Shown: positions 34,401-49,400, counted from the stretch's first letter. The stretch is 64,000 bases of DNA from Saxidomus purpurata (GCA_022818135.1 JAFMSR010000012.1:30375050-30439049); one strand, 5' to 3'. Numbers and translations: made by a program. Notes: generated from the letters alone by a model not told the origin.

Positions 34401-37400
34401 CTCTGTGTACATGTTCCTGAATTTTCCACAGCATCAAAATCAGCATGTTTATGTTTGTACTTACTTTAAACAAAATCTAGATTTTTTCAGTTCCACTAGC
34501 TTACAAAATTCTCCATACTGCAGAATAAGAATGAGGTTTTAAGTCTATTTCAGTTTGACATGCATGAAGAAGGTTTTATGGAAAGCTAAGATTGTTTTCC
34601 TTTGTAATGTTCAAACTCTTCAAAGGAATGTGAATTAGTCAGGATATGTGACACTTTTATATCATGTAACTGGTACATGTATCCTCCTTTGCTTCTTCCT
34701 GAATCATCATCATCTTTCTCATGATGTTCATCATTTACATGGTCATCACCACCATCATCATCTGGTTGATTATTAAATGTATCAAAACATATGGAAATTC
34801 AACACATATAATTATATATGTGGTCTTTCTTTAACTATTTCTGGAATAATGGAACATTTTACTGTACACAGCCACTTTCTTCAAAGCTTCACCATGTAAC
34901 AATCAATGTCAAATGATTGAAAACTATAATATGTATTGATCTCATTTGTAAAATGCATTTTCCTATATTTCTGAGCCCTTGAAAAGAGAAATTTATTAAT
35001 AATTGAATGCATTAGATCTATTTAAGATAAATTTGATGGCAGGTTATTTATTTGATACTTTAATTGTATTGCGTAATATTTGTTAAGGAAATATTTATAA
35101 AAATATTGAAGAATTATGACAGGGGTTCAAAGCATGGCAATCAAAGTTATAACAGGCCAGTCTGTTTATAGGTCTGTGTTGTGGTTCATTAGAATGAGAG
35201 AATGTTAAATAATAAATAAAGTTGTATTGAAATTGGATCTTGTCCATGAAACATTAATGTTTATTTTCTGATTGAGAGAGAGATGAGCCTTATATATGTA
35301 TGAATTAGCCCCTTGGTTGTTGTTTCAGGCATTTATAATGTCAAGTTTTGTGTGACAACTTCCATAAAATTTTCTATTAAACATTTGAGTGAAATGGTGT
35401 TGTAAAACATGGCCCAAACAGGGCTGAAGTGAAGCTCATATGATGTGAACTGCTATTCACATAGAACTAAACAAATACATCGACAGGATGTCAACATTAT
35501 TCATTTGTTATTCCTATTACCTGTGAAGCCTAGAGGCGTAAGGGGCCTTCACTTTGATTTCTTCATCTAGGTCTTTCCTAATCTGCCACCTTTGCCTTGT
35601 TTTAAGACACATGTGGGGATGGGGACTGAGCTTTATGTCATGGGTGGAGGTTCACTCTTTGTCTTCCCTTAGGGTACTAGTTGAGGGCCTGTCGGGCAAT
35701 GTTCCGAGGCTCCTACCAGCTGATGTGACCAATCTACCACCATTTTGTTTTCTTAGATGATCATGGCAATTTGTTTCTGATGAGTTTTCATACACACAGC
35801 TTCCTAATATAGATGGCTTTGGTCCAGGCGAATTAAGAGGGTCTATGTTAGGGTGTTGGTTTATGTAGACCTGTGGTGTATTTATCCATGTCACGTCTTT
35901 ATATAGATGGCTTTGGTCCAGGCGAATTAAGAGGGTATATGTTAGAGTGTTGGTTTATGTAGACCTGTGGTGTATTTATCCATGTCACGTCTTTATATAG
36001 ATGGCTTTGGTCCAGGCGAATTAAGAGGGTATATGTTAGAGTGTTGGTTTATGTAGACCTGTGGTGTATTTATCCATGTCACGTCTTTATATAGATGGCT
36101 TTGATTCAGGCGAATTAAGAGGGTATATGTTAGGGTGTTGGTTTATGTAGACCTGTGGTGTATTTATCCATGTCACTTCTTTATATAGATGGCTTTAATT
36201 CAGGCAAATTAAGAAGGTATATGTCAGGGTGTTGGTTTATATAGACCTGTGGTGTATTTATCCATGTCACTGACCCATTACCTTGGATGTATTAAACAGT
36301 CTAACCTTTGTCAAGAGGTGACCATTGAGTCTGACATTACAACATAACATTTGGTTTGGAATCACACAAAGCAGTATGAATGTCAAGTGTTAGATGTAGC
36401 CGAATTGCTGTAACTAACTGCCTATTAGAAAATGTAAATGATGATCTTTGTTAAGAAATGCTGTAAAATGATGATCTTTGTTAAGAAATGCTGTAAAAGG
36501 GTGAAGCTATCTTGCTACATCAGTCCTGTTTTATTAATGTGTCAAGTGTTTTTAACAGTTTTCAATTAAAAATGACCCAGACTTATTTCATGGAAGATTT
36601 CAGAAAGGATCAAGTAAAGTTAATCCCAAACAATGTTTATAGCACATTGCCCCTGATCCAGCACTTAATGTTAAATAAAGAAAATAAGGCCAGAGTTTTT
36701 TTATTTTTTGTTTTACGGGAATTTTTTCAAAAATAAGCGCCAGGAGGAGGGAATAAAAATAAGAAAAAGATGTCGAAAAATGAGCGTCGAGAAAAAAGAA
36801 TAAAAATAAGATGGATTTTCCATATTTTTTTCTTTTTTTTTTGGAAACCTTTATAGAATGTATGTTTTGAAGTTCAAACAGTGCACACTTGTTTTGTACT
36901 TACTGCCTGTTGTATAATAGTTCTGTATTATAAAAGGCAAAACAAGCTGTCATTTTCACAAGATGATTATTAGTGACATGGTTGAGTGTGAGCTTGTCAT
37001 GCCAAAGGTACTGGGTTCAATTCTCGGTTTGGCCTAAAGGTTGTTCTCCTCTCGGTTACTTCAATGGCGACGAGGATAAGTTCTGATAACTCAGTGACTG
37101 GGAATAGGCCACCAGGGGAGCAATAATGGGCTAGAAACTGCAAGGCTGTACAGTTGATGTCCGGCGCCATAACATAAAGAGGGGAAGAGTGTAGTGATAT
37201 AGGCCACTTCAAACAGCCTCGCTGTTGGGATACCTCTTTAGCGACATGACTGTGTGTGCACCTTTCATGCCAAAAGATACTGGGTTTCGATTCCCGGTTG
37301 GGTCTAAAAGATTTAACTCTGTCATGCTTTGAAGGATCTTAAAATAACTTGGCACAAATTCTAGCACATCAAGACGACGTGTGCTGCAAGACCCACGTCC

Positions 37401-40400
37401 CTACCTCAAAGGTCAAGGTCACACTTAGAGTTTGAAGGTAATGGAATCCTGTATATATGCACACATTCGAGTCCGGACTGTAACTTTGTCATGCATTGAA
37501 GGATTTTAAAATAACTTGGCACAAATGTCTAGCACATCAAGCCGATGTGTCGCATGGATTTTAAAATTACATACCACAATTATTGAGCACATGGAGAGGA
37601 CAAAGACTGTGAGACACCCTTTCGGGGCATTCGTCACTTGTGAGGGACAGCTCTTGTTTTTCTCTTTGGTTACTTTAGACATATTATTTTCGACCAAAAA
37701 GTGTAAAGGCTAAAAAAAAATATGTGTGGTTCAGGTAACATTGGTCAAAAGAAATAGGGTAGATAGGTCGGTCTTTTTTCCAGGCGCAAGTTGTTACAGG
37801 CGTACAGTACAGGCCTGGAGGATTATGCAAAAACGCGAACTCCACACTTCAAGGGAGTAACTCAAAGACAAATAACGTGACTTGAGTGAGCTTGGGAGTG
37901 CATGAAGTGACTTGTCGTCAAATAGTCTGGCGGGAGTAAAATCGCATCACTTCGCGTGATTTTACAGGTAAATAAATGGGTTTACAGGACATAAAAATCA
38001 AATTTATTATAGCCGGTAGGAAATGTGTCTACACGTGAAATGTTTTTGAATTGTATGCATGTAACATTCAAAAATATTTGCCGACCGACGTACATTTGTA
38101 TAGCGTGTTCAATATATTTTATCAACAAAAAAAAAACTTACTCATAACATTATCATTCCAAACTATTATTTCTAATCCAAAATTATCAGACTATTGTCAA
38201 GAATTACTTTTTCATGTCTCAAACTGTCAAATATCTCGATCGTTTGATGCCACGTGCTTCACTAAGATCAAACAAACTCACATGTACAATGTACGTCGGC
38301 GTTGTTCTTTGATCTCGTTGACACCTGCGGCTTTATCTTTATGAATAAAAAGAGGTTGCAGTAAAAATAAATATTTCGGCAAAAGTTATTCATTAAAATA
38401 AATAGCAGAAAATTGTTACTGGAAAAGCGTTGGCTTTGACAGTTGATGAAACAATTAATGACAAAAAAACGGGCACGCTGGACGCCTACGATTTTCTTTA
38501 AAACAGAACGTTTTGATTTAAATACAGAACAATTGGAAATGTTAATTGATAAATACTTTTGCATTCACAACTCAGTCAGCGGTGTCACACAGCTTGGATT
38601 TGCCAACAATTTCATAATTGACTGGATTAGTACGACAGGCCATATTCTTATCGCGAGGACAATGCTAAGGGACAGCGGATTTTTAACGGAAATAAAATTT
38701 AAATCAACATGATAAAGGTGATAAATATTTTAGGTTCTGACAAAAGAAATAACTCAATACTTTTTGAAACAATAAAAAAACAACATAACGCTGTGATAGT
38801 ATACCGTAGCGGCGATTCTCAACGAAAACGGCGATTGTCTGATTCGATCTTTGTGATTCAAGGATCTAAAATCAACAGGTTGCTTTTACAGGTGTGTTTT
38901 ACCAATATTTTAATTAATAAATACTGCGGGAAGGGAGTCACTCCAAAATACTCGGAGAAACGCTGTTGTGAAATTAGCGTTAGGTTAAATAACACTAAAT
39001 TTATTTCTTTCGGAGATAGAATCAACGGGCGGCGGAAAAAATAAAAATAAAAGTTAAGAATCGAATCTTTTTCTTATTTGGGTTTTGCAATATTTAGGTA
39101 CGGCGCTCCCGTAAAACGAAAAATAAAAAAACTCTGGCCTAAAAGTGATTAGGAAAGGATTATAATGAAGGACAAGTCTGTACAAAACAGCACTTAAAGT
39201 ATTTTCAACAGGAAATTTATAAAAAAATATATTTTTAGTTTTCCATGCATACATGAACATGTTAATTACTATGCATATTTAAGGTAGATGATATAAGTTA
39301 AAGAGAAAATAGCATAATTGGACTGTAAATTTGGAATTTTGACAGAATTTTAACTGACTATTTAAAATAGTTGAAGCATTTATCATGAACAGCAAGATGT
39401 CTGTTGTTAAAGTAAGTTTTAATTTTGTCTTGTTAATTATCGTTGATTGTTATTGGTAGGAGGAAATGCAGGGATCACAAAGTCAAAAATTAGTGCACAT
39501 AATGGTCTATTACAGAGGAATAGACCTAATATGTCTGCATGCTTTTATGGCAATTATCCTTTGGTATAAGATGAAACATACTTCTTGCTGTCAAGCTCAG
39601 TGGTATAAGATGAAACATACTTCTTACGGAACTTGACAGTAATGTTGTTCCTGAAGCATGGATGCTATCACTAAAGGCTGTTAAATTTTGCTCTACTTGG
39701 TTACTTGCAGAGGTATATTTGCCAGTTTAAATCAGGTGACATCACTTTCTGTTTCTTGATGAACTCTTACCCTATTAAAAGTCCATCTCTCAGTATGCTT
39801 AGTACCATTTGTTGTCAGATGTAAGCCTTAGTTCGAGATTAATAGTGTGGGGTGAAGACCATGATCTGTGCTAGACTTCTTCCAGGTGGATAGTACGTTG
39901 TTCTGTATAAGGGGATGCTGTTACTCTGTACATTCAGAGCCTCTGTATTGTCACAACACAGTCATGGGTTCTGCTACCAACTCAGCTCTGTATGTGAAAA
40001 AACTGGGACCTTCTTACGGATACGAGAGTCTAGGTTGGTCATTCTCAGTGACAATGGTTAGTTAAATTGCGCATCTGTACATAACTGATACAATGTTGAA
40101 ACGGGCATTAGAACTGAAAAAAACACCAACATATAATATATAACACTCTTTGTACATGCCAGGGCTAAGTAATTAGCATTTTGTCCTCTGTCCAAATTAA
40201 GTATAATTTCAACATATTTTTCAAAACTGGTAGACAGTCCGAATGAAATATATAATTTAGTATTTGATTGAAGTATTTTAAGATTAGCTGACGTGGGATA
40301 TCTCGACATGTATCTTGGCTGATCAATATATTATGTTTAATTAAATCACAGAGTATTGAATGTTTGATTGAACCATTCTTGTCTTTGTCTTCAAATATTT

Positions 40401-43400
40401 ATCTTGAATAATTATAGATATCAGTTTATATTAAATCTATATTTTCGGTATCTTTGTTGTGATTCAAAAGCTGGGTTCTCCATTGAGTGCAACAAGTAGG
40501 CCCCAGCAGTTCTGATTCTTTGTAGGTTACTGACTGTAGTACTTACTCTTTCCACAAGGGTGGTTACTTTACCATACATATGAGTCAAATGATTCATAAA
40601 GGAATCTTTCTGTTAAAAATTGCAAGTGATAAACAGAGGTTGTGGGTTTAAGCCCATGACATAACTTGCAGCACTCTGTGACCTTCTACCAGTGTTGCAA
40701 AGTTTACATTTATCAAAGAAGATTATTTGAACTTGTTACAGACAGCTTGCGACTTATGAAATAATATCCGTTCCAGTGGTGTTCATTGTATAATAAACAA
40801 TGATTTGGAGTTCTTGTGTGCATACATCATGCGTCATTGTGACGGCATTATTGACGGCATATTAGCCGGCATGGTATTAATGGCAAATAAAATAAAACCT
40901 AATATATCTATTCTTTGTACATAGAGACAAAAATAGCGAGTCATATTATAACATGATTTCTTTCAGTCAATATTTCTACATGGATTACAACTTTGTAAAT
41001 GTTTTTATCTACAACTATTTGCTCACAATTTCTCTATCAGCTCTTGCTTTCTGTTCCTGCTTGTTTGACAGATTTCAAGTACATTGTATATTCTAGTATT
41101 GTGAAAATCTGTTCATTATCTCTCTCTTATTGATCCAAATGACAATTTCAAATGTATCTTTTATTGCAGCCATTAAAATCTAAACTTTCTTTGGATTAAG
41201 GATAAATGGTGGTTTTACTGAAATTGTTTGAAGAAGAGTTTTTCCCTATCTATGGTGGCTTTTTGTTGACAACACAAAAGAAAAGTGTGCTTTTTGAGGG
41301 GAGAGTCTAGGTGTTGTAAGCCAAGGCGTTGGCAGTTAAAACTGGAGGTTGAGATTTTTAAATTAACTTAGGTCAGAAACCTCCTTAAAATGACTGGTGA
41401 ACCAGATATAAGAGAGACTTGACACTTCCCTGTTATGCTAAAATCAGTTTGTATAAGAATAAACAAGATTTGTTGTTGAAGTCATATTTTTTTATTTAAG
41501 CTTTGTAAGCACTGAATGAAACCTCATTTAAAGCTCTTCTACCAAGAGGAGGTACACTTTTAGATATGTACTTTTAGTAAAGGATTTTGATTTTTGCTAC
41601 ACCATTTTTGTTGATAATCAGTAATTTGCTAACTCAGCAACTAGTGGATGATGTTCAACAAAACTTTCATGAAAAGTTTCAATTTAGATATGAGTATTGT
41701 CAGAATCTTCTGGCTCCTTGACTTTTCACACAGTTATCTTTCATAGTACATACAGCACCATTATTCCTTGCTATTTCTCAGCAATCACTAGATATGATGT
41801 AATGAAAATCTAAGGAAAAATGTAATAAAAAATTATGGAAAGCTTCATGATTAAGAGATGTGCTTATTTTCAGCATGTTCTCGTTTGATGATTATTCATG
41901 GAGTTATGACCCTTGATTACTGCTATAATATTATATTATATATTTATATGGCTTCATAATTGCATGCAACCACTGACGAGTGAGGTTTGAATACAATTAA
42001 ACTTAATTAAACGCTTTACTTTTCAAATACAGGACAGAAGATTCCAGATGTATAATTCTAACTTTAATTTCGAGTATACCTTGAGAAGCAATGTCTTTCT
42101 AGTTTGCTAATACAAACACCAATAGATGTTTTTTTTTGTTGATTTTCTCGTCATTTTCTAATCTAATTTACATGAAAACCTTTTATGTGTGAACGAATGA
42201 GCTGAACATTGTAGCTCTCTCTTTTCTAGTTTTTCAGGCTTAAAATTGGATTTAGGAAATGATAGCATAAATTGATGTCCTTATTCAAGTTTTAAAATAA
42301 AGTTTCAATAAAACACCCAACATTTCCTGTAATTTTGTCAAAGCGTTTTTATTCTGTTACTTTACATTATTCATTTATGCAGTTTTTGCAAACATACTGC
42401 TTTTTGATCCAACAAATAAACTGGTCATTTCCACTCTAGGTAATGAAAATGGTTTGAAAGATTGTGATGTGCTTTGTTGTCTGTGGACCGATATTGGAAC
42501 ATGCTTTATTTTTTCTCAGTTAATTTTATAAGATTACAAAGAAGCATAATATTATGTATAATACATATAAGTCATTTTGATAAGGTGGAGTAAGTTTTTG
42601 AAAACTGATCACAGACAACTCAAATGTAAACCCTTATCCTGCGCTAAAGACAGAATTCTTTTTAAATAGTTATCCAGTGTAAAAGTTGAAAGTGGATATT
42701 CAAGAGAATCGGAGTTTAATTTTGTCCTGATGAAGGAACTGGGAGGGGTCTTCTTGCACAAGTTATCTTTTTCATTAGAATACTATTGTGTCATTGTATT
42801 TCATAATATGCATAGTAATGCCTGTTTACGAAAGGTGTTTTGGGGCCAGGCAAAAACAACGAAATCCAATAATTTTAAACAAAAGCCCAAAAAAGCTTTA
42901 CAGAATACCTGATTATTATCAAATATCTATCTAAACATGTCAAATCTTACACGAGCCTCTGCAAAAGCTATTTACAAGGCTCGCCACTTTTGAAAAGACT
43001 AGATCATTACGATAACGATAGCTTTGTTGAGGTGTTCAAACATTTCCCCTGCCCATAGAATGATGGTTTCATGAGCCAGTTACGTAGTTTTGGTATGTGA
43101 TTGAATTGTTAATTTTCTTATGAATTCTTCTAATTTATCATTATGGCTAAATAATTTTTGACAGTTTAATTGAAAAAAATATGTTAAGTTATCATAAATT
43201 GATTTAAATTAGTTGAATTTGTATTGACTGTTGCATAATAGTTTAGATGAAGATGTTCGAGAGACTTCTGAGTTCCTCAGTTAGGAACTGGTTGTGTGGT
43301 TGTTCTTCCTTTGATATTTTTGTTGTAACGGGCTGTCCATTAACTGAAGTGTACTACAATGCAACGATCCATGTTGTTTCTGATCAAACTTAGGTCTTAT

Positions 43401-46400
43401 CAAGCACTGTGTTGTCTTTTATAAAGAACTACCAACTGTGCCTTCTTGCATTCATAGACAAGTAGAAAGCTACAGGATATGTCACATTGATTGGCCATGA
43501 TATTTAGCCAGGTCTGATTGATGATTGTCTGTTGTTTGTTGTCTGTCAACATTTTGATTCAAATGACATCTCCTCTGAAACCACCAGGCCAATGTTGATG
43601 AAACTATGCAGGGATGTTCCTTGCATGAAGCTCTACCAAAATTGTTGAAAGAATTCCATTCCATGCAGAACTCTGGTTGCTGTGGCAACAAATAGGAAAA
43701 TCTTTAAAAATCTTCCTCTCTGAAACCACAAGGCCTAGAGCTTAGATATTTGGCATGAAACATTGGCCAGTGGACTTCTACCAAGATTGCTCAAATTATG
43801 ACCCCTGGATCAAAATTGACCCCGCACGGGGGGCCACTTAGTTTTACATAGGCAAATATAGGAAAAACTTTAAAAATCTTCTTCTCTGAAACGACAAGAC
43901 CTAGAACTTCTATATTTAGCATGTAGCATTGTCTAGAGGACCTCTACCGAGATTGTTCAAATTATGACCCTTGGATAAATATTGACCTTAGCCAAGGGGT
44001 CACTTAGTTTTACATAGGCTTATATAGGGAAAACTTTAAAAATCTTCTCTGAAACCACAAGGCCTAGAGCTTAGATATTTTGCATGTAGCATTGCCTTGT
44101 AGACCTCTTTAAAGTTTGTTCAAATTATGCTCCTGGGGTCAAAATTGGTCTTTCCTGGAGGGGGGAGGGAATTTTGATTTTTACCAAGGTGAGCGATATA
44201 GGGCCATGTTGGCCCTCTTGTTTAATGTTATAGTACATATTGAGTTCTGCTGTTGCATGTTAAGATCACTTTATTTTACTTCAGTAGGAAATCAGGCATT
44301 TTTTGTGGGGAATGCCTCCTACCATTGCGAGCGTAATACAGACGTGTACATATTTGCTGGACTTATTATTGAAATTTGCCTTTCTTTCAAAAGGCAAACA
44401 AAATTTACATATAAATGCCGCATTAAACAGGATCGGTTTGTGTATGTGTATTTGAAATTGGCAGAAAAATTTTGTCAAGCATCATCGAAACAATAAAATT
44501 GGAGAGTGAAGTGCCCTGTATGACTTTAATGGTACCTTGGTGTTGACCATATCTGACTTTATATACCCTTAACAAAGTTCTGTTTGAAATAGAAAGTCCC
44601 GTTATCAAAATTTGATGTGTGTATAATGATAAAAATGATTCCAGTTTGAGAGTTTGATACACTTCGGACATTTTGATACAGGTACCTATGGAAGTGTACC
44701 AAAGCGTTGTTAAGGAACTTGAAATAAAAACACCAGTTTAAAGGATACATACACATATTTAATAAAGAAGTTTTAGTAAATTGTTTTATTTGAGGAAGGT
44801 GTTATTGAGCTGTTAGACTAGGATGAAACATCCAAATTAAAGTGCTTGTTTAGAAAGTTTGTGATTATTCTGCGTTACAATGTATGGTGGTACAAGATTC
44901 AACAGGCACTCTCATGATGTAAGTTTATGTTTTAGCAGGATTATTCAGTGTTTATAGGTGAAACAGGTCTTGGAGGTGGATGGTTTATTGAGAAGTTTGG
45001 AGGTTGTAGTGCCTCAGCCTTGTTTGCCTTTATTTTTTTATTGTCACTCCACTTTGGTTCAGGTTGTTGTCCTGAATTGTTTGGGACATTGGTAGCAGCC
45101 TCTGTTTGTAAAATTATGTTTATTTTGAATGTGGGAAGCATTAGGCTTAATTTTAGTCCCACATTTAAGAAAGTTTAGCTGACAAAGCAGTTTTATCATC
45201 TTAATTTATGTCTGAGAGAAATTTTAGGGATATCACAGTTGTATACTGTATAACCTGTGTTTTCAGTCACTTAAGGGATGCAATAAAAATGGCTTCCATA
45301 AGTTGTTTTTGTCAATGTAAATGAAGTTGTTCTTGTCTTAAAAAAAATCGTTTGCAATACTGGCTATCTAAAGCAAGTGGATATTTTCTGCTCAGGTGTT
45401 TTGACTGTATGACTGTAACCCTTAAAATGGCCTTGGCTAAAATGTGGTATTGAACTGAAATTAAGATATTACAGGCATAATATAGCATGGCAAAAGATCA
45501 TAATCAGCAGAATATTGTTAATCGCTTGTATAGGAATTCAATCATCGTAAAATCTTCAGTGTAGAAATAGTCAATGTTGAAACGTACTAACTCAGAAATG
45601 TTAAGGTCTACTTGCATAAAGACAGGTAAACTTAAGTGGTTATTGAACTGAATTTGAACATTTTTATTGATACATCTATCAATTTGTATCTGTTATTATT
45701 TATAATAATCCATTTATATGATTAGTTTGAAGTATCGTATTTACAACTAGTGTATACATGTACCGGTCCTGAGGGGTTGACTGGGAATTTGAAATGGCGT
45801 CTTTGAAGTAGAATAAACTTGGAGTTTTCTATGTTTTTTATATGAGAGAGTTTACGCTACAATGTCACGACTGTCTGGAGGATCTTTTAAGAGGGTTGGT
45901 TCAGTTTTTTGGTGAAACCTTGAAGTAGATTCATAAATTCCAAAGTAATCTGTAGTGTAACCTTTCAGTGTAACAAAAATACTATATGTAATCACAACAA
46001 AAAGTAGTTTGGAAAAGCTGTGCCAGAAAAGGCATTATTCTGTGCGGTGTAACTAGGTTTTGTTCTCTCTGATTCCGGCATTCAGTGTGTTAGTGGTAAC
46101 AAGGATTTAGCAGCTGCATGCCTTTCAGGGCAAGTATTCTTGCTGTCTGTGATGCAGATGGACCTATATAACAGTGATCACTTGTTAATTAATTTATTAA
46201 TTCAGCAAATAAATATGGATACTGTTTTCTCATTTTAGGAGTACATGGCGAAGGCACGTGACTTGGAGAGGGAGTTACGGTCTTTGACTGTAGAAAAGGC
46301 CAGGGCAGAGGCAATGTTGGAAGACTTACAGGTGCGAGTGGACCGGAACGAGGAGACCGTGACACGATTGCGGAGTGAGAACTCCAACCTGAACCATGAT

Positions 46401-49400
46401 CTCGATCAGTTAATTAATGTTATAAGCACTGCCAGAACTACCGGGAAATGGGAGGTAAGTAATTTATTCATGTGTAAATTCTAAACATCAGATAACTTTG
46501 GCAAGTCAGTTCTTGAAAAGGAATAAAAGTTTTATGAAATTACTATCACTTTGCAGTAAGGAATGGAAGTGAAGCAGGGATCTGTACTAAGTTCAGTAAC
46601 ATTTCGAACATTTATCGTACAGATTTGTAAAAAATGTTCAATTGGTGTGAAGTGCCTTCAGCTTGCATTGTACTGATATTAAGTTGTCTTTACCTAGACA
46701 CTGATGATGTTAATTTCTATAACCTCATATTTTACTTTAATTTTTGATTTTGAAGAGCTGAACTAGAAACCTGCATTTCCTTTTGTATTTTAAGTACATG
46801 TACGTTGATTCAGTATTGACCTATGCTTTTAACAGGATTATATTATATTCATGTTTTTTTATTTGTTCTAAGAAGACAGTGTATGTTTCAGGTGGAAAAT
46901 GTAAGATTCCGAGAACTTACTCCAGAACAGGTTTTCGGATCCATGCATGAACGTCTTATGCATATGCGCGTGTCAGATGACGTCCCATCACATGACCTCA
47001 GGGATCTACGAGAACAGATTGCCAGAAAAGATGACTTGATCAGTCGTTTACAAGCAGACCTGGCACAGAGACAGCGACTTTCCTCAGATCAGGTATGTCA
47101 TCGCACTCAGAATGATTAGAGGAGTTACAAATACATTACTTTGAAGTAAATATATATTTATTGAGCATTACTTTCAGTAGTGTCTTCAAATGTAGCCCCT
47201 TGGATGTCTTCTTGATAAGGGTTTACCTGTAAATTCGGTAAAACTTTAAAGGTATTAAAAGAAAATTTTTGTTCCTACAGGTACGTGTAAAGAATGTGGA
47301 CATTGTAATTTACTGTATGTAAATATTGTTAAAATGTTTAAATATAATCATCGTTTAATGTTTTAGCTACAGAGAAGTGGAGAGTTTGATAAAACATCTA
47401 GTCAAAGCCAGTCGGAGAAAGATTATGCAATTGTCAAGTTGAAAACAGATCTCCGGCGCTCAGAGCAGCGGGTTGATGACCTGAATATGGAGGTACGTTT
47501 TAATGTGGTTGAAGTGAAGAACTAACTTGTCTCATATATATGGTGTAGGTCACTGCATGAAACACATATTACATAATGTTAGTGTGGCTTTGGACATACG
47601 TGTTACACATAGATACATGTTCCACATCTTGTATTGCCAAACTTTTGTGAAGGGTTGTTAAGACACACCAGATTCACATAGAAAAAGTTCAATCCATCAG
47701 TTACAGGGGCAAAAAACAAACAATGTTTGCCAAACTTATACAAGGAAAACCATGTACACTTGAGAACTCTTTTATTCAATTGTTTTTTTACAATCTTGCA
47801 ATTTTTATGTACTGTCCATTTTGATGTGTAAGAAAGAGCCAAAACTTGATAACCTTTTACTGGAAGTCTTTTTCACACCAAATCATCCTAGATTAATCCT
47901 TAGCTGTGCAAAGTGAATGTTCCTGTATTAAGTTGTAGAGCTGTAGTGTAGGTCTGTACTTAGAAATCGATAGAATTTTGATGACTTTTCAAACTTGCAT
48001 GTAATAACTGCTGTTAACATCTGACTGGAGTCATTCCTGTCACACTCAATTCTTAATGAATCGTAATCTTCTATCAGTTCAGTATAGTTTTCTTCTGATT
48101 TTGAGCCATTATCTATGTTACATCTTTACAATAACAGGTGTCTGAAGAACTTCAAAATCTGAATTTATAATCCTGTAGAACCAGTTACCCCTTTATCATG
48201 TTTGCTTGTCATTTGCAGTCACTGTCCTCATCCAACTTTTGCTTCAAGTTTCAAACATATTGAGAGACATGCCCAAAGGCACTGAGAGGAGTAGCCAGGG
48301 GTAACATACTGGTCTTCAATAGCTGTGTTCTCATCATGCTTGTTTAAAACCCATCTCTCTGAAAATTTAAAACTACCTTTCCCAATCATTGTGGGAATAC
48401 TGGACAAGAAAGTTTGCTGTTTGTATATCTCTAACTTCCATTATTTAAAGGACAAATTATGCAAATGGCAGGTGTAATACTTTTGTCTCCCAAGGAAAAC
48501 TGTCTGTTTCAACCCTGAATTAACTGTAATACCCATTCTTTACCTCATATAGATTCTTATTAATATCATAGCAGTAATGTCATGTCCAATTGTGTTGTAA
48601 AACTTGGTGTGTGTATTTTGTAGCACTACACTGTGTGTGCATAATTATACATTTTTTAGCACTAACACATCTCTCTCTCTCTTCCTCTCACCGTGTTGTC
48701 ATCAGGTCACTAACAGGGAGCGGAAGATTGCCACACTTCAAACCCAGATCTCTGATCTCCATGCTGAGATCTCACAAACTGAGACAGAGTACGGATCTCA
48801 GACACATCTTGTCAAAATTCTTCAGGACAAACAACGACAACATCAGAATGAGGTATTTGCAGGGACCTCTATACACAGATCTAGTCCAAGGTTTTCATCC
48901 TAGTCTGAAATAGGAAATCTGAAATAGGAACCAGTATTGTTAAACGATTTTTTGACGAATGTGTGAAAGTAGTTTATCAGGAAAGGACTGGAACGTTAAT
49001 TTATCAAACTGATTTTGATTTTTCATTATAATGGTATCATTCTACTGTAGGCTTGGTAAAAGCAAAAATCACATGCTGTACAGACATAGACTGTAGAACA
49101 ATTTTCTCATGTTAAAAGCTGTGATATACATCCAGAAGTTTGATGTTGACTATCAACAGATTGTTGCCTGCTGGTATAGGCAAAGAAACTGAATTAAATA
49201 ATAATTGAACACTGTATTAAAAATACAGATCAGCTATAAGTTTGATGTGTGTATTTTACTACAGCCATTGTTCAACCTGTTTTCACTGAGTAGATAGATT
49301 AAATTATTTCTGTTCATTCTAGAAAGAATACAGGATACATGCTCTGGTCCTTGCAAGTTGGGATTGGGTGTTGGGTGGTGGGAGGGGGGTAGAAATAGTT

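Larger units (their letters stand above)
36688..39139. mobile_element. 2.45-kb TIR DNA transposon, TSD TAA
   Basis: Left 33 bases (36688-36720, from GGCCAGAGTTTTTTTATTTT to GTTTTACGGGA) match the reverse complement of 39107-39139 with one mismatch. TAA flanks both sides (36685-36687 and 39140-39142). Subterminal AAATAAGAAAAAGAT is also shared inversely. A 3-bp TWA duplication is typical of PIF/Harbinger, but no Harbinger transposase is seen. Later repeats at about 36970-37690 are nested inside. Two overlapping ORFs lie near the right end. The superfamily is unassigned. Confidence 0.85.
29797..46238 (+). other. Intron 2 of the coiled-coil gene (16.4 kb)
   Basis: Repeat-rich intron holding two SINE/retroposon insertions, a 94-bp tandem array, a TIR transposon with nested repeats and a dispersed repeat copy. 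I found no further coiled-coil exon, but small phase-0 exons could be missed by eye. Other frames (for example 44116-44496 and 44948-45178) are not supported. Confidence 0.55.

Noticed and set aside
39868..40065. Possible extra exon (65 codons) after a CTTCCAG acceptor-like site
   Set aside because: Not coiled coil, Cys-rich, and no in-frame donor that keeps phase 0.
44116..44496. 126-codon frame near the third dispersed repeat copy
   Set aside because: Starts inside the repeat tail and has no recognised content.
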